DNA of 64,000 nt from Pelagibacterales bacterium SAG-MED47 (GCA_014653355.1 JACWEO010000004.1:40784-104783); one strand, 5' to 3'; numbered from the stretch's first letter, positions 52,182 through 62,106 are shown. Notes: a model not told the origin generated them from the sequence alone. Made by a program: numbers and translations.

Positions 52182-53300
52182 ATGAAAAAATACTCAAAGA
52201 TTGGACAATTTAAAAGCAAAGGTAGAATATTTAATGAATCCTCGTCTAAATATAGAAGCCCATTTCAAAGGGATAGGGACAGAATAATTCATAGTGCTTC
52301 ATTTAGAAGGCTTAAACATAAAACACAAGTATTTGTAAATACTGAAGGTGATCATTTTCGAACAAGAATAACTCATTCGATGGAGGTTGCTCAAATAGCA
52401 AGATCAATTGCTCGTTATCTCAATCTAAATGAGGATTTGGCTGAATGTCTAAGCCTTGCTCATGATTTAGGACACACTCCTTTTGGTCATGCTGGCGAAG
52501 ACTCTTTAGATGAATGTATGGATAATTATGGGGGTTTTGATCATAATCTTCAAACTTTGAGAATCGTAATGTTTTTAGAAAATAAATATTTAAAGTTTAA
52601 TGGATTAAACCTTAGTATCGAAACATTGGAAGGCTTAATAAAACATAATGGTCCAGTAGAAGATTTAAGTTTAGTAGATAATTTAATAGGTGTTAAGAAT
52701 TTCAAAAATATGATTAATTTTAAATCTTATCCATTTTTAGAAGCACAAATTTCTGCAATCTCAGATGATATAGCTTATAACAATCATGATATCCAAGATG
52801 GAATTAAGGCAAATCTATTTAAATTAGAGGAACTTATTGAAATTAACTTTTTTAGAGATATTTATAAAAAATACAGTAAAAAAATTAATAAACAAAATTA
52901 CAAAATAGTAACTTATCAGATAATTAGAGATTCTATTAATTTGATGATAAAAGATCTAATAAACAATACAAAAAATAACTTAAAGAATAATAAAATTCAG
53001 TCTTTGAAAAATATAAATAAAACAAATTTTTTAATAGTTGATTTTTCAGAAAAAATTAAAAATTCTGAAAATGAAATAAGATTTTTTTTGAAATCTAAAA
53101 TGTATAATAATAAAAATGTTCTAAAAAAAAATAATAATGGAAAAGTAATAATTAAAAAATTATTTAAAAAGATATTACAAAATCCAAATAAGTATGTATC
53201 AAAAAAGAATCTCTCTGCAGATAAGTATAGAGCTATTTCAGATTTTATATCGGGTATGACAGATCGATACGCAATTAATCTATATAACAGTTTTAAATGA
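52182..53300 (+). CDS. dgt: Deoxyguanosinetriphosphate triphosphohydrolase-like protein
   Basis: This 372-residue HD-domain dNTPase has the family start YRSPFQRDRDRIIHSASFRRL and KTQVFVNTEGDHFRTRITHS in pieces. Metal ligands come from THSMEVAQIA and LAHDLGHTPFGHAGE, and a third site is in ISDDIAYNNHDIQDG. It hydrolyses deoxynucleoside triphosphates to nucleoside plus tripolyphosphate. It overlaps argS by four bases, and erpA/dgt/argS is a conserved alphaproteobacterial neighbourhood. The central part (about 230-320) is unusually Asn/Lys-rich. Confidence 0.92.
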   Translation: MKKYSKIGQFKSKGRIFNESSSKYRSPFQRDRDRIIHSASFRRLKHKTQVFVNTEGDHFRTRITHSMEVAQIARSIARYLNLNEDLAECLSLAHDLGHTPFGHAGEDSLDECMDNYGGFDHNLQTLRIVMFLENKYLKFNGLNLSIETLEGLIKHNGPVEDLSLVDNLIGVKNFKNMINFKSYPFLEAQISAISDDIAYNNHDIQDGIKANLFKLEELIEINFFRDIYKKYSKKINKQNYKIVTYQIIRDSINLMIKDLINNTKNNLKNNKIQSLKNINKTNFLIVDFSEKIKNSENEIRFFLKSKMYNNKNVLKKNNNGKVIIKKLFKKILQNPNKYVSKKNLSADKYRAISDFISGMTDRYAINLYNSFK

Positions 53301-55027
53301 ATATTTTTGAGCAATATTTAAATAGAATAAATTTAATTTTATTCAAACTCTCAGATGAAAAAAAAATAATTTTACCTAATAAATTAGATGGAATTACTAG
53401 TGAAATACCTCCATCCAAATTCAAAGCTGATATATCTACAAATGTTGCTATGGTTTTATCTAAATTGAACAATCAAACACCAATTGATTTAGCAAATATT
53501 TTAGCTGAATTAATTAAAAAAAATGATGAACTAGTTGATGATATTTCTATCGTAAAACCAGGCTTTATTAATATTAAATTTAAAAAAATTTATTGGACAA
53601 ATTTTGTTGAACAAACAATTAAAAATTCTGAAACTTTTGGTATTAACATTAAAGATAAAAAAAAAAATTATTTGATAGAATTTGTTTCTGCGAACCCAAC
53701 TGGACCTTTACATGTAGGTCATTGTAGGGGAGCAATCTTAGGTGATGTAATTGCTAATGTTTTAAAATTTAATAAACATAAAGTTACAAAAGAATATTAC
53801 GTCAATGATTATGGCAATCAGATTATAAATTTTACAAAATCAGTTTTTTTTAGAATAAAAGAAGAAATTTACAAAGAACCTTTCCCTCTTGATGATGATT
53901 TATATCCTGGTGAATATATAAAAGATTTTGCAAAAAATATAATTTCTACAAATAAAAAACTTGATTTTAATAATTTTGAAAAAATATCAGAAAATTTAAC
54001 AGTTTTATCAATAAATGAAGCCCTAAATTTAATAAAAAAAAATCTTAAAAGTCTTGGTATTAATCATGATAATTTTATAAGTGAAAAAAATTTAGTTAAA
54101 AATAAAGAAGTTGAGAAAGTTGTAAGCTATTTAGAAAAAAATAAGTTTGTTTATAAGGGGAAGATTAAAGCTCCAGAAAGTGAAGATAAAGATAATTGGG
54201 TTCAACGAGAACAACTACTTTTCAAATCTACAGATTTTGGAGATGATAAAGATAGAACCCTACAGAAATCAGATGGATCTTGGACTTATTTTGCAGGTGA
54301 TGTTGCATATCACCAAAATAAAATAGACAGAAAATTCGACCAACTAATAAATATTTTGGGTGCAGATCATTCTGGATATATAAAAAGAATTTCTTCTTCA
54401 GTAGAAGCACTATCGTCTTCAAAAGGAAAGTTAATTTGTAAAGTAAGCCAACTAGTCAAACTTATAAAAAATAAACAACCCTTTAAAATGTCGAAAAGAA
54501 AAGGAGATTATATAACTGTTGATGATTTAATTAGTGAAGTTGGAAAAGATGCTACCAGATTTATCATGCTTAGTAGAAGTAGTGATGTTGAACTTGATTT
54601 TGATTTTGACAATGTAATTGAAAAATCCAAAGATAACCCACTTTATTATGTACAATATTGTTATGCCCGTATAGCCTCAGTTTTTCGGCATACTCAAAAA
54701 AATATAAATTCAGATTTAAAAATTGAAAAATATGATTTTCAGTATTCAGATGATGAAATTGAAATTTTAAAAAAAATATCTGAATGGCCTAAATGCATAG
54801 AAGCTTCCAGCAAAAAACTGGAGCCTCACCGTATACCAACATATCTATATGAACTCTCTTCTTTGTTTCATTCATATTGGAATTTAGGAAAAGATAATCC
54901 AGATAAAAGATTTATTAATGATCAAAAAAAAATTACAATTGATAAGTTAATACTATTAAAAGTCATTTCAAATGTAATTAAATCAGGAATGAAAATTGTT
55001 GGAGTTTCAATTCCTGAAAAAATGTAA
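53297..55027 (+). CDS. argS: Arginyl-tRNA synthetase
   Basis: This 576-residue class I synthetase has an N-terminal Add-1 domain (about 1-110), the HIGH-type motif in SANPTGPLHVGHCRGAILGD (HVGH), the KMSKS-type FKMSKRKGDYITVDDLI, and the DALR anticodon-binding domain (about 450-576) with NPLYYVQYCYARIASVFR near its start. Length is normal. Its stop overlaps the start of the following small membrane gene. Confidence 0.97.
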   Translation: MNIFEQYLNRINLILFKLSDEKKIILPNKLDGITSEIPPSKFKADISTNVAMVLSKLNNQTPIDLANILAELIKKNDELVDDISIVKPGFINIKFKKIYWTNFVEQTIKNSETFGINIKDKKKNYLIEFVSANPTGPLHVGHCRGAILGDVIANVLKFNKHKVTKEYYVNDYGNQIINFTKSVFFRIKEEIYKEPFPLDDDLYPGEYIKDFAKNIISTNKKLDFNNFEKISENLTVLSINEALNLIKKNLKSLGINHDNFISEKNLVKNKEVEKVVSYLEKNKFVYKGKIKAPESEDKDNWVQREQLLFKSTDFGDDKDRTLQKSDGSWTYFAGDVAYHQNKIDRKFDQLINILGADHSGYIKRISSSVEALSSSKGKLICKVSQLVKLIKNKQPFKMSKRKGDYITVDDLISEVGKDATRFIMLSRSSDVELDFDFDNVIEKSKDNPLYYVQYCYARIASVFRHTQKNINSDLKIEKYDFQYSDDEIEILKKISEWPKCIEASSKKLEPHRIPTYLYELSSLFHSYWNLGKDNPDKRFINDQKKITIDKLILLKVISNVIKSGMKIVGVSIPEKM

Positions 55028-55293
55028 TGCTTAAAGAAATAAAATATTTATTATTCATATCTATTATTTGTTTTTTTATTTTTTTTACTACAAAATATTA
55101 TTTTTCTGATACAAACATAAAAAATACTTTTAGATCTTATAATAATATTGATGAGAAAATAAATATTTATTCAAAAAAACTACCTATATTAGAAGATAAT
55201 ACAAAGAATATTATAGAATATGTTGAACAATCAAAAAGTAATAAAAAAAAGAAATTTAATTTTTGGAAATTATTGGAATCTAATGAAGAATAG
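55027..55293 (+). CDS. Short single-span membrane protein in the position of a SPOR-domain protein
   Basis: This 88-residue protein has one membrane segment (about 6-26, IKYLLFISIICFFIFFTTKYY) and a hydrophilic tail (IDEKINIYSKKLPILEDNTK) ending KKKKFNFWKLLESNEE. In most alphaproteobacteria the gene between argS and nagZ encodes a membrane-anchored SPOR-domain protein of 200 or more residues. Here no SPOR fold is left. It may be a reduced descendant that keeps only the anchor, or an unrelated small gene. One-base overlap with argS and 11 bases with nagZ argue that it is translated. Confidence 0.65.
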   Translation: MLKEIKYLLFISIICFFIFFTTKYYFSDTNIKNTFRSYNNIDEKINIYSKKLPILEDNTKNIIEYVEQSKSNKKKKFNFWKLLESNEE

Positions 55294-56230
55294 AAGATCT
55301 TTTATAATTGGTATAAAATCAACAAAACTATTAACAAATGAAATAAAATTTTTAAAAAAGTATAGACCTTGGGGTGTTATATTATTTACTAGAAATATTA
55401 AGAATATCAAACAGACTTTTAATTTAACTAAATCAATTAAAAAAATTTTCAATGACAAGAATTATCCAATATTAATAGATCAAGAAGGTGGAAGAATTAA
55501 TAGATTAAAAAATGTCATTTCATTTGATAATCTTTCATCTGAATTCTTTGGTGATAAATATATTAAAAATTTCAAAGAATTTACTTTTTTTTATAAATTA
55601 TTTATTGATAAAACTTCATATTTGATGAAATCAATAGGGGCAAACATTAATACTACACCGGTACTAGATTTAAGAGCTAAAGGGTCATCTAATGTTATTG
55701 GAGATAGGTCATTTTCAAACAACCCAGAAATAGTATCTAAAATAGGAGATTATTGTATCAAATATTATCATGAGAATGGCATCGGAACTGTAATCAAACA
55801 CATACCAGGTCATGGATTAGCTAAAGTTGATAGCCATTATCTCACACCAGTAATAACAAAAAAAGAAAGCTATCTAATCAGAAAAGATTTTGTTCCATTT
55901 AAAAATAAAAAAGCCTTATTTGCAATGACTGCACATATAATTTTTAATAAAATTGATAATAAAAATACTGTTACACACTCAAAAAAATTAATAAATTTGA
56001 TAAGAAATAAAATTGGTTTTAGAAATATTTTAATTTCTGATGATCTCTCAATGAAAAGTTTAAAAGGAACTCTCAAAGAAAATACAATTAGAGCGTTTAA
56101 TGCTGGTTGTAACTTGGTTTTACATTGCAACGGAAATATGAGTCAAATGGAAATAATAGGAAAAAACTCTCCATTTATTAATAATTTTGTTTTTAAAAAA
56201 ACATCACAATTTTATCAAATTTTAAGATAA
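55283..56230 (+). CDS. nagZ: Beta-N-acetylhexosaminidase NagZ
   Basis: This 315-residue GH3 enzyme removes GlcNAc from anhydro-muropeptides during cell-wall recycling. It shows GVILFTRNIKN, LIDQEGGRINRLKN, the signature IKHIPGHGLAKVDSHY with the catalytic His of the loop, and LISDDLSMKSL with the nucleophile Asp. I chose the ATG at 55283; the longer frame from 55220 lies inside the previous gene and has no matching N-terminus. Its substrates are the anhydro-muropeptides generated by Slt (11.8 kb). Confidence 0.92.
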   Translation: MKNRRSFIIGIKSTKLLTNEIKFLKKYRPWGVILFTRNIKNIKQTFNLTKSIKKIFNDKNYPILIDQEGGRINRLKNVISFDNLSSEFFGDKYIKNFKEFTFFYKLFIDKTSYLMKSIGANINTTPVLDLRAKGSSNVIGDRSFSNNPEIVSKIGDYCIKYYHENGIGTVIKHIPGHGLAKVDSHYLTPVITKKESYLIRKDFVPFKNKKALFAMTAHIIFNKIDNKNTVTHSKKLINLIRNKIGFRNILISDDLSMKSLKGTLKENTIRAFNAGCNLVLHCNGNMSQMEIIGKNSPFINNFVFKKTSQFYQILR

Positions 56231-56239
56231 CATTATTGA

Positions 56240-56980
56240 ATGATAGAAAATGATTCTTCATTATTCAAAGTAGATGTTGAAAATTATAATGGTTCCCTTG
56301 ATGTTTTATTAGATTTAGCCAAAGCTCAAAAAGTCAATTTAGAAAGTATATCAATTACAAAATTAGCTGATCAATTTCACGATTTTATTACAAAAAAAAA
56401 AGATTTAAACTTAGAAATTGCATCTGAATATTTGTTGATGGCGACATGGCTAGCATATTTAAAATCAAAATTATTACTACCAGCAACTCCAGAAGAAGAA
56501 TTTAAAGTTCAAGAAGTTGCAGAAAAATTGAAGTTACAGTTAAAAAAATTAGAACTAATTCGTTTATTATCAGATCAAATGCTTAAAAGAAAAAGATTAG
56601 GAAGAGAAATTAGAACAAGAGGAAGCAAATCTGGATTTAGACCAATTTATAATAGTGAATTTAAAGTGAGTCTGTTTGAATTATTAAAAACTTATTCAAA
56701 AATTATAACAACTAAAGATTTTCAAAAAATGAATATTCCTAAGTTACCAGTTTTTACAACTGAGGAAGGAATTAAAACAATTAAAGATTTTTTGGGTCAG
56801 TTAATAGATTGGAGAAAATTAGATGATTTAATACCATTAAATTTTAGAAATGCTCAAAGATATAAAAAAACTGGTAAAGCAGGTATTCTTTCAGCTTCTT
56901 TAGAGCTGGTTAAAGAAGGAAGTTTAAAAATTAAACAAGATGGTCTTTTTGATGAAATCTATGTTAGGGAAAATAAATGA
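56240..56980 (+). CDS. scpA: Segregation and condensation protein A
   Basis: This 246-residue kleisin of the Smc-ScpAB chromosome condensin begins with the family pattern FKVDVENYNGSLDVLLDLAK and continues IASEYLLMATWLAYLKSKLLLP (about 58-82). It has a C-terminal winged helix (about 160-246) with FLGQLIDWRKLDDLIPL and LSASLELVKEGSLKIKQD. It bridges Smc heads with ScpB, encoded next with a four-base overlap. Confidence 0.94.
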   Translation: MIENDSSLFKVDVENYNGSLDVLLDLAKAQKVNLESISITKLADQFHDFITKKKDLNLEIASEYLLMATWLAYLKSKLLLPATPEEEFKVQEVAEKLKLQLKKLELIRLLSDQMLKRKRLGREIRTRGSKSGFRPIYNSEFKVSLFELLKTYSKIITTKDFQKMNIPKLPVFTTEEGIKTIKDFLGQLIDWRKLDDLIPLNFRNAQRYKKTGKAGILSASLELVKEGSLKIKQDGLFDEIYVRENK

Positions 56981-57678
56981 TAAAAAAGAAGATAAAAAAA
57001 AAAGATAATATTATAAAGTTTCCGTCTAAAATATCTTCTATTGAAAAAGAAATTGAAGCAATAATTTTTGCTGCAGCCGAACCTTTAAGTGTTGAAACCA
57101 TAGAAAGTAAAATTTCAAAAAAAATTGATGTAGAGAAATGTTTATTTAAATTACAGTCAGAATATACAGATCGAGGCATCAATTTAGTCTGTATTTCAAA
57201 AAAATGGTCCTTTAGAACTTCACCAAATTTATCAAATTTGATGACGCAGGAAAAAACTGTAGAAAAAAAATTATCTAGAGCTGCAATTGAAACTTTAGCA
57301 ATCATTGTTTATCATCAGCCAGTGACTAGAGCTGAAATTGAGGAAATAAGAGGAGTAGCTTTTGGAACTAATACTCTCGAAATTCTAATGGAGTTAAATT
57401 GGGTAAAACCTGGAGGAAGAAAGGATGTTCCAGGTAAACCTATTCAATATATAACGACAGATGATTTTTTAAGCCATTTTAATTTGCAAAAATTGTCAGA
57501 CTTGCCAACAGTTGATGAATTAGGTGCGGCAGGATTAATTGATAATAGTAATATAGATAATGCAATTTTTGGAACAGGAAAGTTTTATAAAGAAAAACAA
57601 GTCAATAAAAAAGAGGACATATATTCAAATATTGATGAAATGTTAGGTAGTACTCTTGATTCAGAGGAAGATAAATAA
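56977..57678 (+). CDS. scpB: Segregation and condensation protein B
   Basis: This 233-residue protein has two winged-helix domains. The first starts at EIEAIIFAAAEPLSVETIES. The second contains LSRAAIETLAIIVYHQPVTR and AEIEEIRGVAFGTNTLEILM, followed by VPGKPIQYITTDDFLSHFNL. A charged C-terminal tail of about 60 residues follows. It partners ScpA in the Smc complex. A 70-base gap then precedes tatA and probably holds its promoter. Confidence 0.94.
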   Translation: MIKKKIKKKDNIIKFPSKISSIEKEIEAIIFAAAEPLSVETIESKISKKIDVEKCLFKLQSEYTDRGINLVCISKKWSFRTSPNLSNLMTQEKTVEKKLSRAAIETLAIIVYHQPVTRAEIEEIRGVAFGTNTLEILMELNWVKPGGRKDVPGKPIQYITTDDFLSHFNLQKLSDLPTVDELGAAGLIDNSNIDNAIFGTGKFYKEKQVNKKEDIYSNIDEMLGSTLDSEEDK

Positions 57679-57748
57679 AAAAAAATTTGTTTAAGTTATA
57701 TTTAAAAAGACACTTTTAAAATACTAATAAAAAGGTTATAAGTTTTAT

Positions 57749-57949
57749 ATGAGCATTGGAATTTGGCAAATAGCAATTGTTGTAATACTTGTTGTTTTAT
57801 TATTTGGTAGAGGCAAAATATCTAGTTTAATGGGTGATGTTGCTAAGGGTATTAAAAGTTTTAAAAAAGGCATGGCATCAGACTCGACTGATGATAATGA
57901 CCCTAAGAATATTTCTGAAGAAAATCAAGATTCAAACAAAAAAGAATAA
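57749..57949 (+). CDS. tatA: Sec-independent protein translocase TatA
   Basis: This 66-residue protein has the TatA/E plan: a short membrane helix ([20 protein letters not shown]), the hinge FGRGK, an amphipathic helix ([18 protein letters not shown]) and an acidic tail. It polymerises to pass folded proteins across the inner membrane. tatB follows 5 bases later. Confidence 0.95.
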   Translation: MSIGIWQIAIVVILVVLLFGRGKISSLMGDVAKGIKSFKKGMASDSTDDNDPKNISEENQDSNKKE

Positions 57950-57954
57950 ATCAC

Positions 57955-58179
57955 ATGCCTACTATTGGTTGGTTTGAGATTTTAATTGTAGTAGGAGTAG
58001 CAATTATTGTTCTGGGACCAAAAGATTTTCCAATTATGCTAAAAAAAGTTGGTTCCATCATCGGCACTGCAAAAAAATATATTAACAACATACAAAATGA
58101 AGTCTCAAATCTTGATTTAGAGGATAATAAATTAGAAAAAAAAGAAGTTAAAAAAGAAGATAATAAAAATGAGTCTTGA
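57955..58179 (+). CDS. tatB: Sec-independent protein translocase TatB
   Basis: This 74-residue protein has the TatB start IGWFEILIVVGVAIIVLGPK with a membrane-embedded Glu (FEIL) and the hinge LGPKDFP, then an amphipathic helix and a Lys/Glu tail. It is shorter than most TatB proteins (usually above 120 residues); the tail is trimmed. It overlaps tatC by 11 bases. Confidence 0.92.
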   Translation: MPTIGWFEILIVVGVAIIVLGPKDFPIMLKKVGSIIGTAKKYINNIQNEVSNLDLEDNKLEKKEVKKEDNKNES

Positions 58180-58939
58180 TGATAAAGATGGTGGCTTTGT
58201 AAGTCATTTGGCTGAACTTAGAAAAAGATTAATTCATAGTTTTGTATTTCTTATAATTTTTTTTATAGGATGTTATTTTTTTGCTGAGTATTTATACGGT
58301 TTTTTGGTTGAACCTTTTGCTAAGGCTGTAAAAAATGATAATGTAGATAGAAGATTAATTTTTACAGCTCTTCAAGAAACTTTTTTAACTTATTTGAAAG
58401 TTGCTTTTTTTACTGCATTTTTTGTAACATTCCCTTTTATTTTAATGCAAATATGGAAGTTTATAGCTCCGGGTCTATATAAACACGAAAAAATAGCAAT
58501 ATTACCTTATCTTATTTTAACACCTATCCTTTTTTTTCTTGGTGGGATTTTGGTTTATTATTTAATTATGCCTTTGGCTATTAAGTTTTTTTTATCATTT
58601 GAAAGCACTGGTTTATCAACTAATTTACCTATTCAACTGGAAGCTAAGGTTAATGAATATCTTTCATTAGTAATGAAACTTATTTTTGCATTTGGAATAA
58701 GTTTTCAATTACCTGTTGTTTTAAGTCTTTTAGCTAGAATTGGATTTGTTGACTCTGAATTTTTAAAAAAAAGACGAAAATATGTTGTAGTAATAATATT
58801 TGCAGCTGCAGCCTTATTAACTCCTCCAGACCCAATAACACAAATAGGTTTAGCTATACCGTTATTAATTTTATATGAATTATCAATATTTTCAGTGAAA
58901 TTTATAGAAAATAAAAATATAAAAGAACCTAATGCATAA
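58169..58939 (+). CDS. tatC: Sec-independent protein translocase TatC
   Basis: This 256-residue protein with six membrane helices recognises twin-arginine signals. Family marks are VSHLAELRKRLIHS at the N-terminus, FKVALFTAFF-like text in LKVAFFTAFFVTFPFIL, MQIWKFIAPGLYKHEK, and AAAALLTPPDPITQIGLAIP. The tat block matches the usual scpB-tatA-tatB-tatC-serS order. It overlaps serS by eight bases. Confidence 0.97.
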   Translation: MSLDDKDGGFVSHLAELRKRLIHSFVFLIIFFIGCYFFAEYLYGFLVEPFAKAVKNDNVDRRLIFTALQETFLTYLKVAFFTAFFVTFPFILMQIWKFIAPGLYKHEKIAILPYLILTPILFFLGGILVYYLIMPLAIKFFLSFESTGLSTNLPIQLEAKVNEYLSLVMKLIFAFGISFQLPVVLSLLARIGFVDSEFLKKRRKYVVVIIFAAAALLTPPDPITQIGLAIPLLILYELSIFSVKFIENKNIKEPNA

Positions 58940-60191
58940 CTTAAAAGAAATAAGAAAAGATTTTGATGCTTTTGAAAAAAAAATGCAAAAGAGATCTGTA
59001 GATATTAATTTTACTAAATTAAAAGATTTAGATCTAAAAAACAGAGAATTTATACAAAAAAAAGAAGCCTTAGAAAAAGAAAAAAAAGATATCTCAAAAT
59101 CAAAGGACAGTTCTTTATTCTCAAAATCAAAAGAAATTTCATCTTCGATTGATAAAATACTAGAAAAACAAAAAATAATTAAAATAGATTTAGAAAAAAT
59201 CTTATCCAATATACCTAATATACCTCACTCTGATGTTCCATTTGGAAGTAGTGAGAACGATAATGTCCAGATTGAAAAATATGGCAAAATACCTAGATTT
59301 GATTTTAAGCCTCGGTCACATTATGAACTTGGTGAAAATTTGAAAATGCTTGATTTTGATCTCGCTAGTAAAACTACAGGTTCAAGATTTGTTTTTGTAA
59401 AAGATAAACTAGCTTTTTTAGAAAGAGCACTTTCAAATTTTATGTTGGATACACATACTTTAAAAAATGGGTATCAAGAAATTTCTCCACCGTTATTAGC
59501 TTCTGAAAATAGTATGTTTGGAACAGGGCAGTTGCCAAAATTTGAAAATGATCAATTTGAAGTTAAATTGGATGTAGGTATGGATAGAAAGTTTCTAATT
59601 CCTACGGCTGAGGTAATTCTTACTAATATTGTAAAAAATAAAATTTTGGATTTGAAATCACTTCCTATGAGATTAGTAGCATCAACGCCCTGTTTTAGAA
59701 AAGAAGCAGGAAGTTATGGTAAAGATACAAAAGGAATGATTCGACAACATCAATTTTATAAGGTGGAAATGGTTAGTATTGTTGAACAAAAAAAATGTCT
59801 TGAAGAATTAGAAAGAATGACGAATTGTGCAACTAATATTTTAGATCTTCTAGAGTTACCTTATAGAAAAATGATTCTATGTAGTAGTGATATGGGCTTT
59901 AGTGCTGAAAAAACTTATGATATTGAAGTTTGGTTACCATCTGAAGATAAATACAGAGAAATCTCATCGTGTTCATCTTGTTCTACTTTTCAATCAGTAA
60001 GAATGAAAACAAGATACAAGGATCAAAAAAATGAAATTCTTTATGCTGGCACTTTAAATGGTAGTGGTTTGGCAATAGGACGAACGCTCATTGCTATTTT
60101 GGAAAATTATCAAAAAAAAGATGGTTCAATAACTATTCCAAAAATACTTAGACCATATATGAACAATTTAGAAAAAATTTCACTCAATTAA
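58932..60191 (+). CDS. serS: Seryl-tRNA synthetase
   Basis: This 419-residue class II synthetase has an N-terminal antiparallel coiled-coil arm (about 25-105) that grips the long variable arm of tRNA-Ser, as found in the tRNA at 11.75 kb. The catalytic core has IPTAEVILTNI, motif 2 around LVASTPCFRKEAGSYGKDTK and GMIRQHQFYKVEMV, and motif 3 with NGSGLAIGRTLIAILENYQ. Length is normal. It ends 54 bases before yajC. Confidence 0.97.
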   Translation: MHNLKEIRKDFDAFEKKMQKRSVDINFTKLKDLDLKNREFIQKKEALEKEKKDISKSKDSSLFSKSKEISSSIDKILEKQKIIKIDLEKILSNIPNIPHSDVPFGSSENDNVQIEKYGKIPRFDFKPRSHYELGENLKMLDFDLASKTTGSRFVFVKDKLAFLERALSNFMLDTHTLKNGYQEISPPLLASENSMFGTGQLPKFENDQFEVKLDVGMDRKFLIPTAEVILTNIVKNKILDLKSLPMRLVASTPCFRKEAGSYGKDTKGMIRQHQFYKVEMVSIVEQKKCLEELERMTNCATNILDLLELPYRKMILCSSDMGFSAEKTYDIEVWLPSEDKYREISSCSSCSTFQSVRMKTRYKDQKNEILYAGTLNGSGLAIGRTLIAILENYQKKDGSITIPKILRPYMNNLEKISLN

Positions 60192-60245
60192 AGTTGTTTT
60201 AATTCAATAGATAGTATAAAAATTCATTTTTAATTAAGGAGTTAT

Positions 60246-60533
60246 ATGGAAAGTTCAGGAATTGGTCAGTTTATACCATTGATATTAATCTTCGTTATTT
60301 TTTATTTTTTCTTAATAAGACCTCAACAAAAAAAAGTTAAAGAACATAAAGCAATGGTTGAAAGCTTAAAGAAAGGTGACAAAGTTGTAACCTCAGGTGG
60401 TATTACTGGAACTATATCAAGAGTTATAGATAATGATAAAGTGGAAGTCGAAATAGCAGACAATGTTACAGTTGAGGTAATAAGAGGAACTGGCATTCAA
60501 AGCTTAATGAATTCTCAAGAAATTAAGAAATAA
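60246..60533 (+). CDS. yajC: Sec translocon accessory protein YajC
   Basis: This 95-residue single-span membrane protein has QFIPLILIFVIFYFFLIRPQ followed by QKKVKEHKAMVESLKKGDKV and VTSGGITGTI, the standard YajC core. It associates with SecDF at the Sec translocon. A clear ribosome site, AAGGAG, is about 5 bases upstream of the ATG. secD follows after 16 bases. Confidence 0.95.
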   Translation: MESSGIGQFIPLILIFVIFYFFLIRPQQKKVKEHKAMVESLKKGDKVVTSGGITGTISRVIDNDKVEVEIADNVTVEVIRGTGIQSLMNSQEIKK

Positions 60534-60549
60534 ATTTTTATTAAATAAA

Positions 60550-62106
60550 GTGTTATACTTTTCAAAATTAAGAATAATATTTATTTCTTTAATATCATTA
60601 TTCTTTATTTTATTCGCTTCATCAAACTTTTTCTCAAATACTATAAATTTTTTTGATAAAAAAATTAACTTAGGATTAGATCTTCAAGGTGGTTCTTATC
60701 TTCTATTAGAAATTGATAATAATCCTGTTATTGAACAAAGACTTCAAAATTTCTCTTTGACTTTTAGAAACTACTTTAAAGAAAAAAATATTAAAATAAA
60801 AAATTTAGATCTCAAGAATCAAAAATTGTCTTTTTCTGTTAATGAAGAAAATAAACAAAAAGTTTTAGAAGAATTTACAAATAAAGAGAGTAACTTAAAT
60901 CCATATTACCCAAGATTTAAATCACACCAATTTGATATTACTGAAGAAAATAATTTTTTAATTTTAAGTTATTCTAAGCAAGGATTAATTGAACTTAAAA
61001 CTTCTTCACAAGAACAAGCTTTAGAAATTGTAAGACGAAGAATTGATGAAATAGGAACTAATGAACCAAATATTCTTAAACGAAGTAACGATAGAATATT
61101 GGTCGAATTACCAGGATTAGATGACCCGATGAGAATTAAATCTTTATTGGGTAAAACAGCAAACCTAACTTTTAGATTTGTTACAAATAATAATAATGAC
61201 TCTTTTGGTTCTGAAAAACTTAAATACGAAGATAATACAGATGAAGCTTTAGTTAGTAAGAGAATTATTCTAAGTGGTGATAATCTCTTAGATGCTCAAC
61301 CAAGAATGAATAACGAAACAAATGAAACTGTTGTTTCTTTTACTCTAGATAGAGTAGGAGCTAAAAGATTTGGTAAAGCCACATCTTCAGGTATAGGTAA
61401 ACAATTAGCAATAGTATTAGATGGTAAAATTATTAGCGCTCCAGTAATCAGAGATACTATTGCAAGTGGATCTGGGCAAATAAGTGGTGGTTTTACCTTT
61501 CAGTCAGCTACGGATCTTGCTTTGTTACTTAGATCGGGAGCTTTACCTGCACCATTAAATATTATTGAAGAAAGAACTGTTGGACCTGATTTGGGTCAAG
61601 ACTCGATCAATGCTGGTATTATCGCTTTAATGATTGGTTTTATTTTAGTCATCCTTTTTATATTTCTAAAATATAAAGTATTTGGTCTTATTACCAATAT
61701 AGCCTTAATTCTAAATTTATTCATTTTAGTTGGAGTTTTAACTATATTTGAGGCTACCTTAACTCTTCCTGGTATTGCAGGAATAATATTAACTGTTGGT
61801 ATGGCGGTAGATGCAAATGTTTTAATATTTGAAAGAATAAAAGAAGAATTAAAAAATGAAAAAAATAATTTAATTGCATTTGATAGTGGATATACTAAAT
61901 CAAAAACTGCTATTCTCGATGCAAATATAACAACTCTATTAGCTGCAATAATTCTTTTTTTCATGGGCTCAGGTCCAATTAAAGGTTTTTCGTTAACATT
62001 AGGTATTGGTATTTTTACTACACTTTTTTCAGTATATTTCATTGCAAGACTTTTAACTGTTTTATATGTCTTAAGAAATAAAGAAAAAGAGGATTTAATT
62101 AGATGA
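60550..62106 (+). CDS. secD: Protein translocase subunit SecD
   Basis: This 518-residue proton-driven translocation subunit has one N-terminal helix, the P1 periplasmic region with KINLGLDLQGGSYLLLEI (D1 motif) and VRRRIDEIGTNEP. SGDNLLDAQPRM and LLLRSGALPAPLNIIEERTV follow, and five C-terminal helices include the Asp-bearing VGMAVDANVLIFERIKEEL. The start is GTG at 60550. It overlaps secF by four bases. It helps export periplasmic proteins late in Sec transport. Confidence 0.97.
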   Translation: MLYFSKLRIIFISLISLFFILFASSNFFSNTINFFDKKINLGLDLQGGSYLLLEIDNNPVIEQRLQNFSLTFRNYFKEKNIKIKNLDLKNQKLSFSVNEENKQKVLEEFTNKESNLNPYYPRFKSHQFDITEENNFLILSYSKQGLIELKTSSQEQALEIVRRRIDEIGTNEPNILKRSNDRILVELPGLDDPMRIKSLLGKTANLTFRFVTNNNNDSFGSEKLKYEDNTDEALVSKRIILSGDNLLDAQPRMNNETNETVVSFTLDRVGAKRFGKATSSGIGKQLAIVLDGKIISAPVIRDTIASGSGQISGGFTFQSATDLALLLRSGALPAPLNIIEERTVGPDLGQDSINAGIIALMIGFILVILFIFLKYKVFGLITNIALILNLFILVGVLTIFEATLTLPGIAGIILTVGMAVDANVLIFERIKEELKNEKNNLIAFDSGYTKSKTAILDANITTLLAAIILFFMGSGPIKGFSLTLGIGIFTTLFSVYFIARLLTVLYVLRNKEKEDLIR

